From Aeromonas fluvialis (GTDB taxonomy: Bacteria; Pseudomonadota; Gammaproteobacteria; Enterobacterales; Aeromonadaceae), in the NCBI RefSeq assembly GCF_000819885.1, contig NZ_CDBO01000067.1:61067-125066 (forward strand): a DNA stretch of 64,000 bases. The letters are read 5' to 3'. Numbering within the stretch: the first letter of the stretch is position 1; each line of letters begins with the position of its first letter. The notes under the pieces were generated by a model that worked only from the letters and a program-made list of their open reading frames with translations, searched no databases and was not told where the DNA came from. Both the position numbers and the translations under genes were made by a program. This document shows positions 10,728 through 18,303 of this stretch, piece after piece.

Positions 10728-12698
10728 TTATTCATCGCGGCTGAACAGTGCCTCGATAAAGTCGTTGGCAACGAAGGGGCGCAGATCGTCGATCCCCTCG
10801 CCCACCCCTATGTAGCGGATCGGGATCTGGAACTTGTTGGCCACCGCGAAGATGACGCCGCCCTTGGCCGTGCCATCCAGCTTGGTGAGGGTGATGCCAG
10901 TCAGGCCCACAGCCTCGCTAAACAGCTTGGCCTGGCTCAGGGCGTTCTGGCCGGTGCCGGCATCCAGCGTCAGCATGATCTCGTGGGGCGCCTCTTCATC
11001 CAGCTTCTTCATCACCCGCACCACCTTCTTGAGCTCTTCCATCAGGTTGCTCTTGTTCTGCAGGCGACCGGCGGTGTCGGCGATCAGCACGTCAGCCCCG
11101 CGGGAGCGGGCAGCCTCGATGGCGTCATAAATGACGGAAGCGGAGTCGGCACCGGTATGTTGGGCAATCACCGGAATGTTGTTGCGCTGACCCCAAACCT
11201 GCAGCTGTTCGACCGCAGCGGCACGGAAGGTGTCACCCGCAGCCAGCATCACGCTCTTGCCTTCAGCCTGGAACTGCTTGGCCAGCTTGCCGATGGTGGT
11301 GGTCTTGCCAACGCCGTTCACGCCGACCATCAGGATCACGTAAGGCTTCTTGCTAGTGTCAATCACCAGCGGCTGCTCGACCTTGGCCAGCATCTCGCCC
11401 ATGTCCTGCTTGAGCAGACCGTAGAGCGCCTCGGCATCCTTGAGCTGTTTGCGATCCGCGTGCTGCACCAGGCCTTCGATGATGCGGCTGGTGGTATCCA
11501 CGCCGAGATCGGCGGTCAGCAGCTGGGTCTCCAGCTCTTCAAACAGATCATCATCGATCTTCTTGCCACGGAACAGACCGAAGAAACCGGACCCTATATT
11601 CTCCTTGGTGCGCACCAGACTGCGCTTGAGGCGAGCAAAGAAGCCCTCCCGCTGCGGCTTATCCTGAGTGTCGTCGTCCACTTTGGCGGCCAGCGGCAGG
11701 GCAGCCAGTGCGGCGGCCTCAGCCTCCATCTCGGCGACCAGACGCAGATCTTCCGCTCGCTGGGCCTCTTTGGCGATACGGGCTTCTTCCGCAGCCTGAG
11801 CTTCTGCGGCGATACGAGCTTCTTCCGCTGCACGAGCTTCGGCGGCGATACGAGCCTCTTCCGCTGCACGAGCTTCGGCGGCGATACGCGCCTCTTCGGC
11901 GGCATGTGCTTCAGCAGCAATACGAGCCTCTTCGGCGGCACGTGCTTCAGCAGCAATACGAGCCTCTTCCGCTGCACGAGCTTCGGCGGCGATACGCGCC
12001 ACTTCGGCGGCATGTGCTTCAGCAGCAATACGCGCCTCTTCGGCCGCACGTGCTTCAGCAGCAATACGCGCCTCTTCCGCCGCGTGGGCTTCGGCAGCAA
12101 TACGCGCCTCTTCGGCCGCACGTGCTTCAGCAGCAATACGAGCCTCTTCGGCCGCACGTGCTTCAGCAGCAATACGAGCCTCTTCGGCCGCGTGGGCTTC
12201 GGCAGCAATGCGGGTCTCTTCCGCCGCACGTGCTTCAGCAGCCATACGCGCCTCTTCGGCCGCACGTGCTTCAGCAGCAATACGAGCCTCTTCGGCCACG
12301 CGGGCTTCAGCAGCAATACGAGCCTCTTCGGCCGCGCGGGCTTCGGCAGCAATGCGGGTCTCTTCCGCGGCTCGCTCCTCTTCGGCGATCAGCGCTTCAT
12401 TGACGATCACCGGCTCCAGATCGGAGGCGCACTCCTCCACCACCAGCGGGCCGCTGTCGTCCAGTTCGGTGGGCAGGCAGCAATCATCTTGCAAAACGGA
12501 ATTTTGTGCGCTGGCAGGCACTTCGGGGGCAACAGCCGACGTACTATCGGAAACAGTTGTATCGGAAACAAGAGCGGGGGTAGCAGTGACCTCAGGCTCA
12601 ACGGTAATCGGGGTGGCTTGGGGTGTCTGTGGTTGGACAGCCTCAGCCTCTTCTTTCTTGCGGCCGAAACCCAGCCAGGAAAACAAACCTTTTGCCAT
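10728..12698 (-). CDS. ftsY: Signal recognition particle receptor FtsY
   Basis: GTPase that docks SRP-ribosome complexes at the membrane. Of 656 residues, about 340-656 form the NG domain: G1 GVNGVGKTTT, DTAGR, and TKLDG, with the membrane-targeting helix before the N domain (GFFARLKRSL). The N-terminal acidic A domain is greatly enlarged by 17 copies of a 12-residue repeat (residues 109-312). E. coli FtsY is about 497 residues. The start is MAKGLFSWLGFGRKK, which looks like an amphipathic membrane anchor. It is divergent from rsmD, 110 bases away. Confidence 0.96.
   Translation of the reverse strand: MAKGLFSWLGFGRKKEEAEAVQPQTPQATPITVEPEVTATPALVSDTTVSDSTSAVAPEVPASAQNSVLQDDCCLPTELDDSGPLVVEECASDLEPVIVNEALIAEEERAAEETRIAAEARAAEEARIAAEARVAEEARIAAEARAAEEARMAAEARAAEETRIAAEAHAAEEARIAAEARAAEEARIAAEARAAEEARIAAEAHAAEEARIAAEARAAEEARIAAEAHAAEVARIAAEARAAEEARIAAEARAAEEARIAAEAHAAEEARIAAEARAAEEARIAAEARAAEEARIAAEAQAAEEARIAKEAQRAEDLRLVAEMEAEAAALAALPLAAKVDDDTQDKPQREGFFARLKRSLVRTKENIGSGFFGLFRGKKIDDDLFEELETQLLTADLGVDTTSRIIEGLVQHADRKQLKDAEALYGLLKQDMGEMLAKVEQPLVIDTSKKPYVILMVGVNGVGKTTTIGKLAKQFQAEGKSVMLAAGDTFRAAAVEQLQVWGQRNNIPVIAQHTGADSASVIYDAIEAARSRGADVLIADTAGRLQNKSNLMEELKKVVRVMKKLDEEAPHEIMLTLDAGTGQNALSQAKLFSEAVGLTGITLTKLDGTAKGGVIFAVANKFQIPIRYIGVGEGIDDLRPFVANDFIEALFSRDE
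11763..12374 (-). repeat. 17 tandem 36-bp repeats inside ftsY
   Basis: Seventeen in-frame units with consensus RAAEEARIAAEA (12 residues, 36 bp) encode an alternating acidic/basic alanine-rich helix in the FtsY A domain. Variation is limited: position 1 is R, H or Q, and single changes to T, M, V or K occur. Because the unit is a multiple of three, copy-number change would keep the frame. Confidence 0.92.
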
Positions 12699-12808
12699 CT
12701 AAAAATACTCACATCAAAGGCTGACTGCTAAGATAGCCGTCCCTCGGCGGGTCGGCATAAAAATGAACCGCCTTATACTACCACTTTATTTTCTGACGAT
12801 GAAACGCG

Positions 12809-13438
12809 ATGCCCAGAGTGAAATCCAGCCGTAGCAACCCGAGCAAGAGTCCCGCCCCGCAAGGAAAATCGGGCTTTGTAAGAATCATCAGCGGCCAGTG
12901 GCGAGGCCGCAAATTGCCGGTCAGGGATGTGGAAGGGCTCAGACCCACCACTGATCGCGTCAAGGAGACCATCTTCAACTGGTTGGCACCCCACATTCGC
13001 GGCACCCGCTGCCTCGACCTGTTTGCCGGCAGTGGCGGACTGGGGCTGGAGGCGCTGTCACGCTATGCCGAGCAGGTGACCCTGATCGAGATGGACAAAG
13101 GGGCCGCCGACCAGATCAAAAAAAACCTGACCACCCTCGGCAGCAGCCAGGGTCAGGTGATCCAGTCTGATGCGCTGAGCTGGTTGCAAGGCTCAGCCAC
13201 CCCGTTTGATCTGGTATTCCTCGATCCGCCGTTTCGCCGCGAGCTGCTGCCGCAAGTTTGCGAATTGCTGGAGCAGCGCGGCTGGCTGGCACCGGATGCC
13301 CTGATCTACCTGGAGCGGGAAAAAGAGATGGCCGATCTGGCGCTGCCTGCCAACTGGCAGTTGCTCAAGGACAAACAGGCCGGTCAGGTCTGCTATCAGC
13401 TCTATCTGCGGAATACCCAGAACGATGCTGCAATTTAA
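12809..13438 (+). CDS. rsmD: 16S rRNA (guanine966-N2)-methyltransferase RsmD
   Basis: Methylates G966 of 16S rRNA during 30S assembly. The 209-residue protein has an N-terminal RIISGQWRGRKLPV motif, the SAM-binding LDLFAGSGGLGLEA motif and the catalytic DPPF (in VFLDPPFRRE). The start is the ATG of MPRVKSSRSN. The last ten residues (after QLYLRN) look unusual. They are encoded where a decayed copy of the next gene's start region can be aligned, and a better family-like ending (QVCYQLYLRE) is found again about 133 bases downstream. Confidence 0.95.
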   Translation: MPRVKSSRSNPSKSPAPQGKSGFVRIISGQWRGRKLPVRDVEGLRPTTDRVKETIFNWLAPHIRGTRCLDLFAGSGGLGLEALSRYAEQVTLIEMDKGAADQIKKNLTTLGSSQGQVIQSDALSWLQGSATPFDLVFLDPPFRRELLPQVCELLEQRGWLAPDALIYLEREKEMADLALPANWQLLKDKQAGQVCYQLYLRNTQNDAAI

Positions 13439-13439
13439 A

Positions 13440-13556
13440 TACCGGTCGGGAGGGGAACATGGGCGACTGATCTTCCCCGGCCAATGTGGGCAACGGCTCA
13501 AGGACAAGCAGGTCGATCAAATCAGGTCTGCTACCAACTGTATCTAAGAGAGGTAA
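13440..13556 (+). repeat. Decayed second copy of the rsmD 3' end
   Basis: The spacer before yhhL aligns to the last about 110 bases of rsmD: CTCAAGGACAA at 13364 recurs at 13497 and TCAGGTCTGCTA recurs near 13524. Translated, it still reads QVCYQLYLRE in the appropriate frame before running into the yhhL start. It is an untranslated or only partly open remnant. Confidence 0.75.
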
Positions 13557-13559
13557 ACA

Positions 13560-13871
13560 ATGAAGCGGGTCTTTAATCTACTGGCGATGGGGCTGGTACT
13601 ATTCTTCTGGTTTGGCGTACTGGTGAGCCTGATTGCCCCGCTGCCTGGCAAACTCAACGGCTTTCTGCCGGTCTGTGGCGTGATCGTCGCGCTGCTGCAC
13701 TGGCTGCAGGCCAGCATGATGAAGGCGGCGTGCAAACGCTACTTCACGGTCACCAAAGCTGAGTTTGTCACTGTGCTGATATTTGGCGTGTTTGGCATGG
13801 TCGATATTCGTCAGCGCCTGCAAGAGATCGTCAACGCCGCCCAGCGCGGCAATCTCTCGGACAAACAATAA
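13560..13871 (+). CDS. yhhL: DUF1145 membrane protein (YhhL-like)
   Basis: Small inner-membrane protein of unknown function; 103 residues with three hydrophobic stretches (MGLVLFFWFGVLVSLIAPL, FLPVCGVIVALLHWL, FVTVLIFGVFGMV). Size, hydropathy pattern and the position directly after rsmD and opposite ftsY match E. coli yhhL (DUF1145). An AAGAGAGG Shine-Dalgarno lies just before the ATG. The stop codon overlaps the T-tract of the convergent csrB terminator. Confidence 0.82.
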   Translation: MKRVFNLLAMGLVLFFWFGVLVSLIAPLPGKLNGFLPVCGVIVALLHWLQASMMKAACKRYFTVTKAEFVTVLIFGVFGMVDIRQRLQEIVNAAQRGNLSDKQ

Positions 13872-13900
13872 AAGAAAAGGGGACGGTGGTAGCCGTCCCC
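13868..13900 (-). terminator. csrB terminator
   Basis: On the minus strand GGGGACGG/CCGTCCCC with a six-base loop, followed by TTTTCTTTTA. The T-tract overlaps the yhhL stop codon, so the two convergent genes are packed end to end. Confidence 0.88.
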
Positions 13901-14371
13901 TAGAGTCGTGTCGTCCTGTCCGTAGAACTGCAATGCTCCCTGCAATCCCTGACGTTATCCTAATCCTTTGGAATATCCCCTTTCCAATCCGTTGGCGTGT
14001 CCTGCGGCGTTCCTGGCCTGGCAATTCATCCCGAACTGCTTCACTGTCTCCATCCTGGAGGTGTCCATTACCACGTCCTGTGGAGTTCCTTGCGTCTTCC
14101 TGACCGATAACCATCCGGGTTATCTTGCTTCATCCTGAAGTGTTCCTCTCGCATCCGGCGAGGTCCTGTTCATCCTGAAGAACGAGGTTCCGTTCGTTCT
14201 GCTCTCATCCCGAGAGTGTCCTGCCGCATCCCGCGGTGTTCCTTTATTCATCCGTGACGATAATCATCCTGATTATCGAGCTCATCCTGAGGTGTCCCTT
14301 GTCCACATCCTGCGGACTATTCCATCTTTATGCGCTGCCCTGCATCCTGCCGGACCAGCTCCGTCCTTGTG
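13869..14371 (-). ncRNA. csrB: CsrB-type CsrA-sequestering regulatory RNA
   Basis: On the minus strand this 500-base stretch has roughly 38-40 GGA triplets by hand count, most as CAGGA, AGGAT or GGGAT. Many sit in the loops of short stems: CTTC-AGGA-TGAAG, ATAATC-AGGA-TGATTAT, CTCTCGGGATGAGAG, GATAACCCGGATGGTTATC. This is the signature of CsrB/CsrC RNAs, which titrate the RNA-binding protein CsrA. It ends at a perfect intrinsic terminator. A plausible promoter is TTGTTC-16-TAGTAT, with start near 14371. It contains no credible protein gene. It is longer than E. coli CsrB (about 370 nt), and the exact 5' end is inferred. Confidence 0.9.
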
Positions 14372-14564
14372 AGACCCATACTAAGGAAATGCGCCCCCCG
14401 AACAAGGGCCGTCCGATGATTAAAATCCGATGTCGCCCCCATTTCAAAAAACGAACGTAAAAACTAACCCTTTAATATCATATAGTTATTTTGTTTCATG
14501 GGAAATATAAATCATTCTGGCATGGCTTCGCGTACGGTTCAAAGCGCCAGCCTCTCACAGTGGC

Positions 14565-14582
14565 TATGGCAGATCTCTTACA
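14565..14582. promoter_or_regulatory. UvrY/GacA-like box upstream of csrB
   Basis: TATGGC-AGATCT-CTTACA. The right half and the centre match the E. coli csrB upstream UvrY site (TGTGAG-AGATCT-CTTACA). It lies about 200 bases before the proposed csrB start, a similar far-upstream position. Confidence 0.6.
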
Positions 14583-14674
14583 CGTGATTCACCCCCAAAA
14601 AAGGAGCAGTAAAACGGTTCAATCCTGTCGTTAAGACTTAAAAATTAGTTGAATAAATATGCTTAAAAAAAACG

Positions 14675-14706
14675 CAAAAAAAAAGAGCCGAGATCACTCT
14701 CGGCTC
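14675..14706 (-). terminator. Terminator of the WYL regulator gene
   Basis: Minus-strand stem GAGCCGAG/CTCGGCTC, six-base loop, then about ten T, 19 bases past the stop codon. Confidence 0.88.
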
Positions 14707-14724
14707 TTCAACGTCATTTTTTAA

Positions 14725-15711
14725 TCAGCTCAAGCGGTTGGCAGGATTGAGATAGGCCTTACGCAGCGATTCCGGTGCCAGCACTTCCAATTCACCGCCT
14801 ATGTTGTTCAGCCAGCTGCGAAACTCAGGGGTATCCTGTACTTCGGTTTCGACCACTACGCTGCGCTTGTCATAGCGGGTCATGCGCGGATTGTTGCCGG
14901 GGATCTGGTTATCCACCAGCGACTGGCTGTTGGCATCGATCCGGCCGACGAAGCGGATCGGGCCGCTCACGTCCTGATAACCCTGATCGCGGATCAGCAT
15001 CTGGATATTGAAATCCTTCGGCTGGGTGGCGCTGAAGTTGGTCAGCTCCACGTTCTTGATGTGGTCGAACGGGATACCGTAGACCTTGGGATCCAGCTCG
15101 GAGAGAGTGCAGAGCAGGATCGGGCCATCCGGCTGATTGAGAATGCCGAGCGGGTTGATGCGGTCGTAGCAGAGCCAGACGGTGCGCTCTTTGATCACGC
15201 GCTGGATCTCGGCACTGAACTTGCGGCCACGCCACAAGGCATCGCGGATCAGGGTGCTGCGGCGGATCTCCGGGTTGCCAGCAAATGGACGAGGTGACTG
15301 GTGGACACTCTCCAGCCAGCGTTCGGCCAGTTCACTCTGGCTGTCGCGGATCACCTGGCTCGCCTTGTCGACCAGCGGGTTCAATTCGGTCAATACACTC
15401 GCCGGCAACAGTTGGCTCGCCTGATCACTCCAGGTTTTCAGGGCCACCGCCAGCGAGAGCGGCATGATATTGGCAAAGTCGTTGAGGCCGTGGCGCTCGA
15501 AGCACCAGCCATGGGGTTTGCTGCGCTCGTCCGAGGTGAGGTCGAACAGTCCCATCCCGGACATCTCCTCCAGGTCCCGTTGCACGGTACGCAGACTGAC
15601 GTGGATGCCTTCCTCTTCCAGTTTTACCTGGAGCTGGCTGGCGGTCAGCTTGTAAGGGCGGTGCGGGATGCAACGCGCCAAGGTCAGTTGTCGTAACAGC
15701 TTCTTGCTCAT
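14725..15711 (-). CDS. HTH/WYL-domain transcriptional regulator
   Basis: Likely DNA-binding regulator of 328 residues. The N-terminus is a winged helix (QLTLARCIP...SASQLQVKLEEEG-type segment, VSLRTVQRDLEEM); the C-terminal half holds a WYL ligand/nucleic-acid sensing domain (RTVWLCYDRINPLGI, then LCTLSELDPKVYGIPFDHIKNVEL) and a C-terminal extension. The start is the ATG of MSKKLLRQL, preceded by AAGG; a GTG five codons earlier has no Shine-Dalgarno. The promoter region carries GCGACA/TGTCGC palindromes suggestive of autoregulation. Family members include regulators of phage defence and DNA-damage responses, but no such system is adjacent here, so its targets are unknown. Confidence 0.82.
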   Translation of the reverse strand: MSKKLLRQLTLARCIPHRPYKLTASQLQVKLEEEGIHVSLRTVQRDLEEMSGMGLFDLTSDERSKPHGWCFERHGLNDFANIMPLSLAVALKTWSDQASQLLPASVLTELNPLVDKASQVIRDSQSELAERWLESVHQSPRPFAGNPEIRRSTLIRDALWRGRKFSAEIQRVIKERTVWLCYDRINPLGILNQPDGPILLCTLSELDPKVYGIPFDHIKNVELTNFSATQPKDFNIQMLIRDQGYQDVSGPIRFVGRIDANSQSLVDNQIPGNNPRMTRYDKRSVVVETEVQDTPEFRSWLNNIGGELEVLAPESLRKAYLNPANRLS

Positions 15712-15757
15712 GGTGCTTGCCTTCACTGGTTTAGCGTTGACTGTATGCTAGTCGTGA

Positions 15758-15801
15758 CTTGCGACAGTTTATGTCGCAAGTTTTACTGCGACAACTGTCG
15801 C
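15758..15801. promoter_or_regulatory. Paired GCGACA/TGTCGC palindromes before the WYL regulator
   Basis: First palindrome: 9-base arms CTTGCGACA and TGTCGCAAG with a five-base spacer (15758-15780). Second: GCGACA-AC-TGTCGC (15788-15801). A possible minus-strand promoter TTGTCG-17-TAAACT is embedded in them, so the WYL protein may repress its own gene. Confidence 0.65.
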
Positions 15802-15995
15802 CATTTTCATACAAAACACACTAAGCCATTGATTAATTTTAAAAATTAACACAAAAAACGAACAACAACAGACTTAAGTCAGCCAAAAAAACATCAAATT
15901 AAAGCTCTAATTTTTGATTGATTTGCAGCATAAAAAACCTAAAAAGAATATAAAATAGTGAGTAACCTCAAGAGCGAGTAGCACTCTCTCTTTGG

Positions 15996-16382
15996 TCACA
16001 TCAGCCACGACCCGGCAGACTTGGTGATGGCCGCACCGACCATGTATCCAAACACCGCCAGTGCCGCCACACCGGCTACCAGCTTCTGCGCGCGGGCCGG
16101 GCGCTTGAGCGCCATGACACCCAAACCGATATAGAGCACCAGTGCAATCAGCTTGGCCATCAGCCAGGGTTGCTGACCCGGACTCAGTTGCAAGGCCACC
16201 GCCAGCAACACACCAAACAGCAGCAGGAAGGTGTCGTTGATATGAGGCAGGATCTTCAGCCACTTCTGCTGCAACCGATCGCTGCCAGCCAGCGCCAGAC
16301 TCCAGCGATAGATAAAGAGCAGCAGACTGACCAGCGCCAGCGTCATATGCAGGTGTTTGAACATGGGGTAATAGGCAATCAT
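15996..16382 (-). CDS. SirB2-family inner-membrane protein
   Basis: A 128-residue protein with four hydrophobic helices (HMTLALVSLLLFIYRW, DTFLLLFGVLLAVALQL, AKLIALVLYIGLGVMAL, LVAGVAALAVFGYMVGA) and a conserved early His/Lys pattern (YYPMFKHLHMTL) typical of SirB2. The molecular function of the family is unknown. The start overlaps the kefB stop in ATGA, so it is translated as the third gene of kefG-kefB-sirB2. About 280 bases of A+T-rich DNA separate its end from the WYL regulator promoter. Confidence 0.85.
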   Translation of the reverse strand: MIAYYPMFKHLHMTLALVSLLLFIYRWSLALAGSDRLQQKWLKILPHINDTFLLLFGVLLAVALQLSPGQQPWLMAKLIALVLYIGLGVMALKRPARAQKLVAGVAALAVFGYMVGAAITKSAGSWLM

Positions 16383-18235
16383 TTTGCTTCCTTGTCGTCG
16401 TCGGGTAGCCCGCTATTCCAGTTGTGGGCATGGATACGCTCCTGCCCCTCCTCGTCGTCTTGCAACAGATCGGAGAGGATCTCCCGGTATTGCAAGCTCT
16501 TGTTGATATAAGTGTGCTCGTCGTCCAGATAGTTGACCTGCTCGCGCAACAGCCAGTTATCGTGCTGCTTGAAGGTCTGCCCCGCCCGCCAGGCCTGGTT
16601 GGCCCGAAAACCGAGCTGGGTCAGCGCTTCCACCCCCAGATCAACCGCCGAGCCCAGGGTTTCCCGGTGCACGCTCTCGACCCCGTGCCGCAGGATCTCG
16701 TGGGCATGGGGTCGATCCAGCGCTCGCGCCAGGATCTTCAGGTGCGGGAAGTGCTTCTGCACCATCTCAATCACCGCCAGCGAGGTGGCGGGATCGTTGA
16801 TGGAGAGCACCAGCAACTTCGCCTTGTGCGCCCCTGCGGCATGAAGCAGATCGATCCGGCTGGCATCACCATAGAAGACCTGATAGCCATACTTGCGCAG
16901 CGTCTCTATCTGGCTGGCATCCTGCTCAAGGATGGTGGTGCCGATACCGTGACCATGCAGCAAGCGTCCCACGATCTGGCCGAAGCGGCCGAAGCCCGCG
17001 ATGATCACCGGATGCTCCACCAGCTCAGGTTGCTCATGCTGCGGCGCGTCGCTCTGGTTACGGTAATCGAACCAGGGCTGGATCACCCGATCGTTGAGGA
17101 TCAGCAGCAACGGGGTGAGCGCCATCGAGAGCGCCACCACCAGGGTCAGCAGCGAGATGGTCTCACCGGGCAGCACCCGATTTTGCGCGGCAAACGAGAA
17201 GAGCACGAAGGCAAACTCGCCCCCCTGCGCCAGCGCCAGCGCGAAGGTCCAGCGCTGACTCGGCGAGATGCGGATAATGCAGCCGAGCGCCATCAACACC
17301 AGCCATTTGAGCGCCATCAGGCCAACCACCAGCGTCGGGATGAGGAAGGGGTGCTCGGCAAACAGCCCGAAGTCGATCCCCGCCCCAACCGACATAAAGA
17401 ACAGGCCGAGCAGCAAGCCCTTGAACGGCGCTATGTCGGCCTCCAGCTCGTGGCGATATTCGCTGTCGGCCAGCACCACTCCGGCGAGGAAGGAGCCAAG
17501 AGCAGGCGAGAGGCCCACCGACTCCATCAGCACCGCGATGGCGATCACCAACAGCAGGGCGGCGGCAACGAAGATCTCCCGCATATGGGACTGGGCGATA
17601 GCCCGGAATACCGGCCGCATCAGATAGTGGCCCCCCAGCACGATGCCTGAGATCGCCGCGACCACCAGCAGACCATGCTGCCAACCTGCCAGCTCGGAGC
17701 CGCCATTGCTGGCCACCGGCGCAATGGCCAGCAGTGGCAGGATCGCCAGAATGGGGATGACGGCGATGTCCTGGAACAGCAGCACCGCAAAGGCGGAGCG
17801 ACCACTCTCGCTCTGCATCAGCTTGCGCTCCTGCAGGCTCTGCAGAACGATGGCGGTGGAGGAGAGAGCCAGGATCAGGCCGATGGCCAGCCCCTGTTGC
17901 AGCGGCAGACCGATCAGGTGCGCCACGCCGGTCAGCGCCGCGGTGGTGAGCAGCACCTGCAGGCCGCCGGTACCGAGGATCGGCCCCTTCAACTGCCACA
18001 AGAGGGCCGGACGCAATTCAAGGCCGACCAGAAACAGCATCAGCACCACACCAAACTCGGCGAAGTGCATCACATCCTTCTGCTCGCCCACCAGCCCCAG
18101 CAGGAAGGGGCCTATGATGATCCCCGCCAGCAGATAACCGAGCACCGAGCCCAACCCCCAGCGTTTGGCGAGCGGCACCGCGATGACGGCGGCAGAAAGG
18201 TAGATAAAGGCATCAAACAGGATCCCGTGGCCCAT
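16379..18235 (-). CDS. kefB: KefB-type K+/H+ antiporter
   Basis: CPA2-family antiporter of 618 residues. About 12 membrane helices fill residues 1-385, including the GLELRPALLW and LGSFLAGVVLADSEY segments. They are followed by a TrkA-N/RCK nucleotide-binding domain (VIIAGFGRFGQIVGRLL at about 410) and a polar C-terminal tail. In E. coli, KefB efflux is gated by glutathione adducts and protects against electrophiles. The upstream neighbour is a KefG-like ancillary oxidoreductase, which supports the call. Its ATG overlaps the TGA of a 22-codon ORF (TGATG); GGAGG lies about eight bases upstream. Confidence 0.93.
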   Translation of the reverse strand: MGHGILFDAFIYLSAAVIAVPLAKRWGLGSVLGYLLAGIIIGPFLLGLVGEQKDVMHFAEFGVVLMLFLVGLELRPALLWQLKGPILGTGGLQVLLTTAALTGVAHLIGLPLQQGLAIGLILALSSTAIVLQSLQERKLMQSESGRSAFAVLLFQDIAVIPILAILPLLAIAPVASNGGSELAGWQHGLLVVAAISGIVLGGHYLMRPVFRAIAQSHMREIFVAAALLLVIAIAVLMESVGLSPALGSFLAGVVLADSEYRHELEADIAPFKGLLLGLFFMSVGAGIDFGLFAEHPFLIPTLVVGLMALKWLVLMALGCIIRISPSQRWTFALALAQGGEFAFVLFSFAAQNRVLPGETISLLTLVVALSMALTPLLLILNDRVIQPWFDYRNQSDAPQHEQPELVEHPVIIAGFGRFGQIVGRLLHGHGIGTTILEQDASQIETLRKYGYQVFYGDASRIDLLHAAGAHKAKLLVLSINDPATSLAVIEMVQKHFPHLKILARALDRPHAHEILRHGVESVHRETLGSAVDLGVEALTQLGFRANQAWRAGQTFKQHDNWLLREQVNYLDDEHTYINKSLQYREILSDLLQDDEEGQERIHAHNWNSGLPDDDKEAK

Positions 18236-18303
18236 CAGTCAGCCCTCCGTGTGAACATCTGATCCGGCTCATGGGCTCGGCCAACAAGCTGCCCGTGTTT
18301 CAT
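18235..18303 (-). CDS. 22-codon coupled mini-ORF between kefG and kefB
   Basis: A short ORF starts inside the TGATG that ends kefG and stops inside the TGATG that starts kefB. It has an excellent Shine-Dalgarno (GGAGGT, six bases before the ATG). Its opening (ATG-NNN-CACGGG-NNN-CT, residues M-x-H-G-x-L) mirrors the start of kefB (M-G-H-G-I-L), and GGAGG precedes both. I infer a 68-bp junction duplication that left a coupling peptide. Whether the peptide does anything is unknown; it may only carry ribosomes to kefB. Confidence 0.5.
   Translation of the reverse strand: MKHGQLVGRAHEPDQMFTRRAD

Noticed and set aside
11763..12374. Regular repeats resembling a CRISPR array
   Set aside because: Units are contiguous 36-mers with no unique spacers and are in frame within ftsY.
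10983..12731. 582-codon open frame antisense to ftsY with a repetitive protein
   Set aside because: It is the mirror of the 36-bp repeat and high G+C third positions in ftsY; no Shine-Dalgarno, and ftsY is unambiguous.
13599..14114. Open frames on both strands within 13.6-14.46 kb
   Set aside because: They overlap the CsrB RNA and yhhL; no ribosome-binding sites, and the repeats explain the openness.
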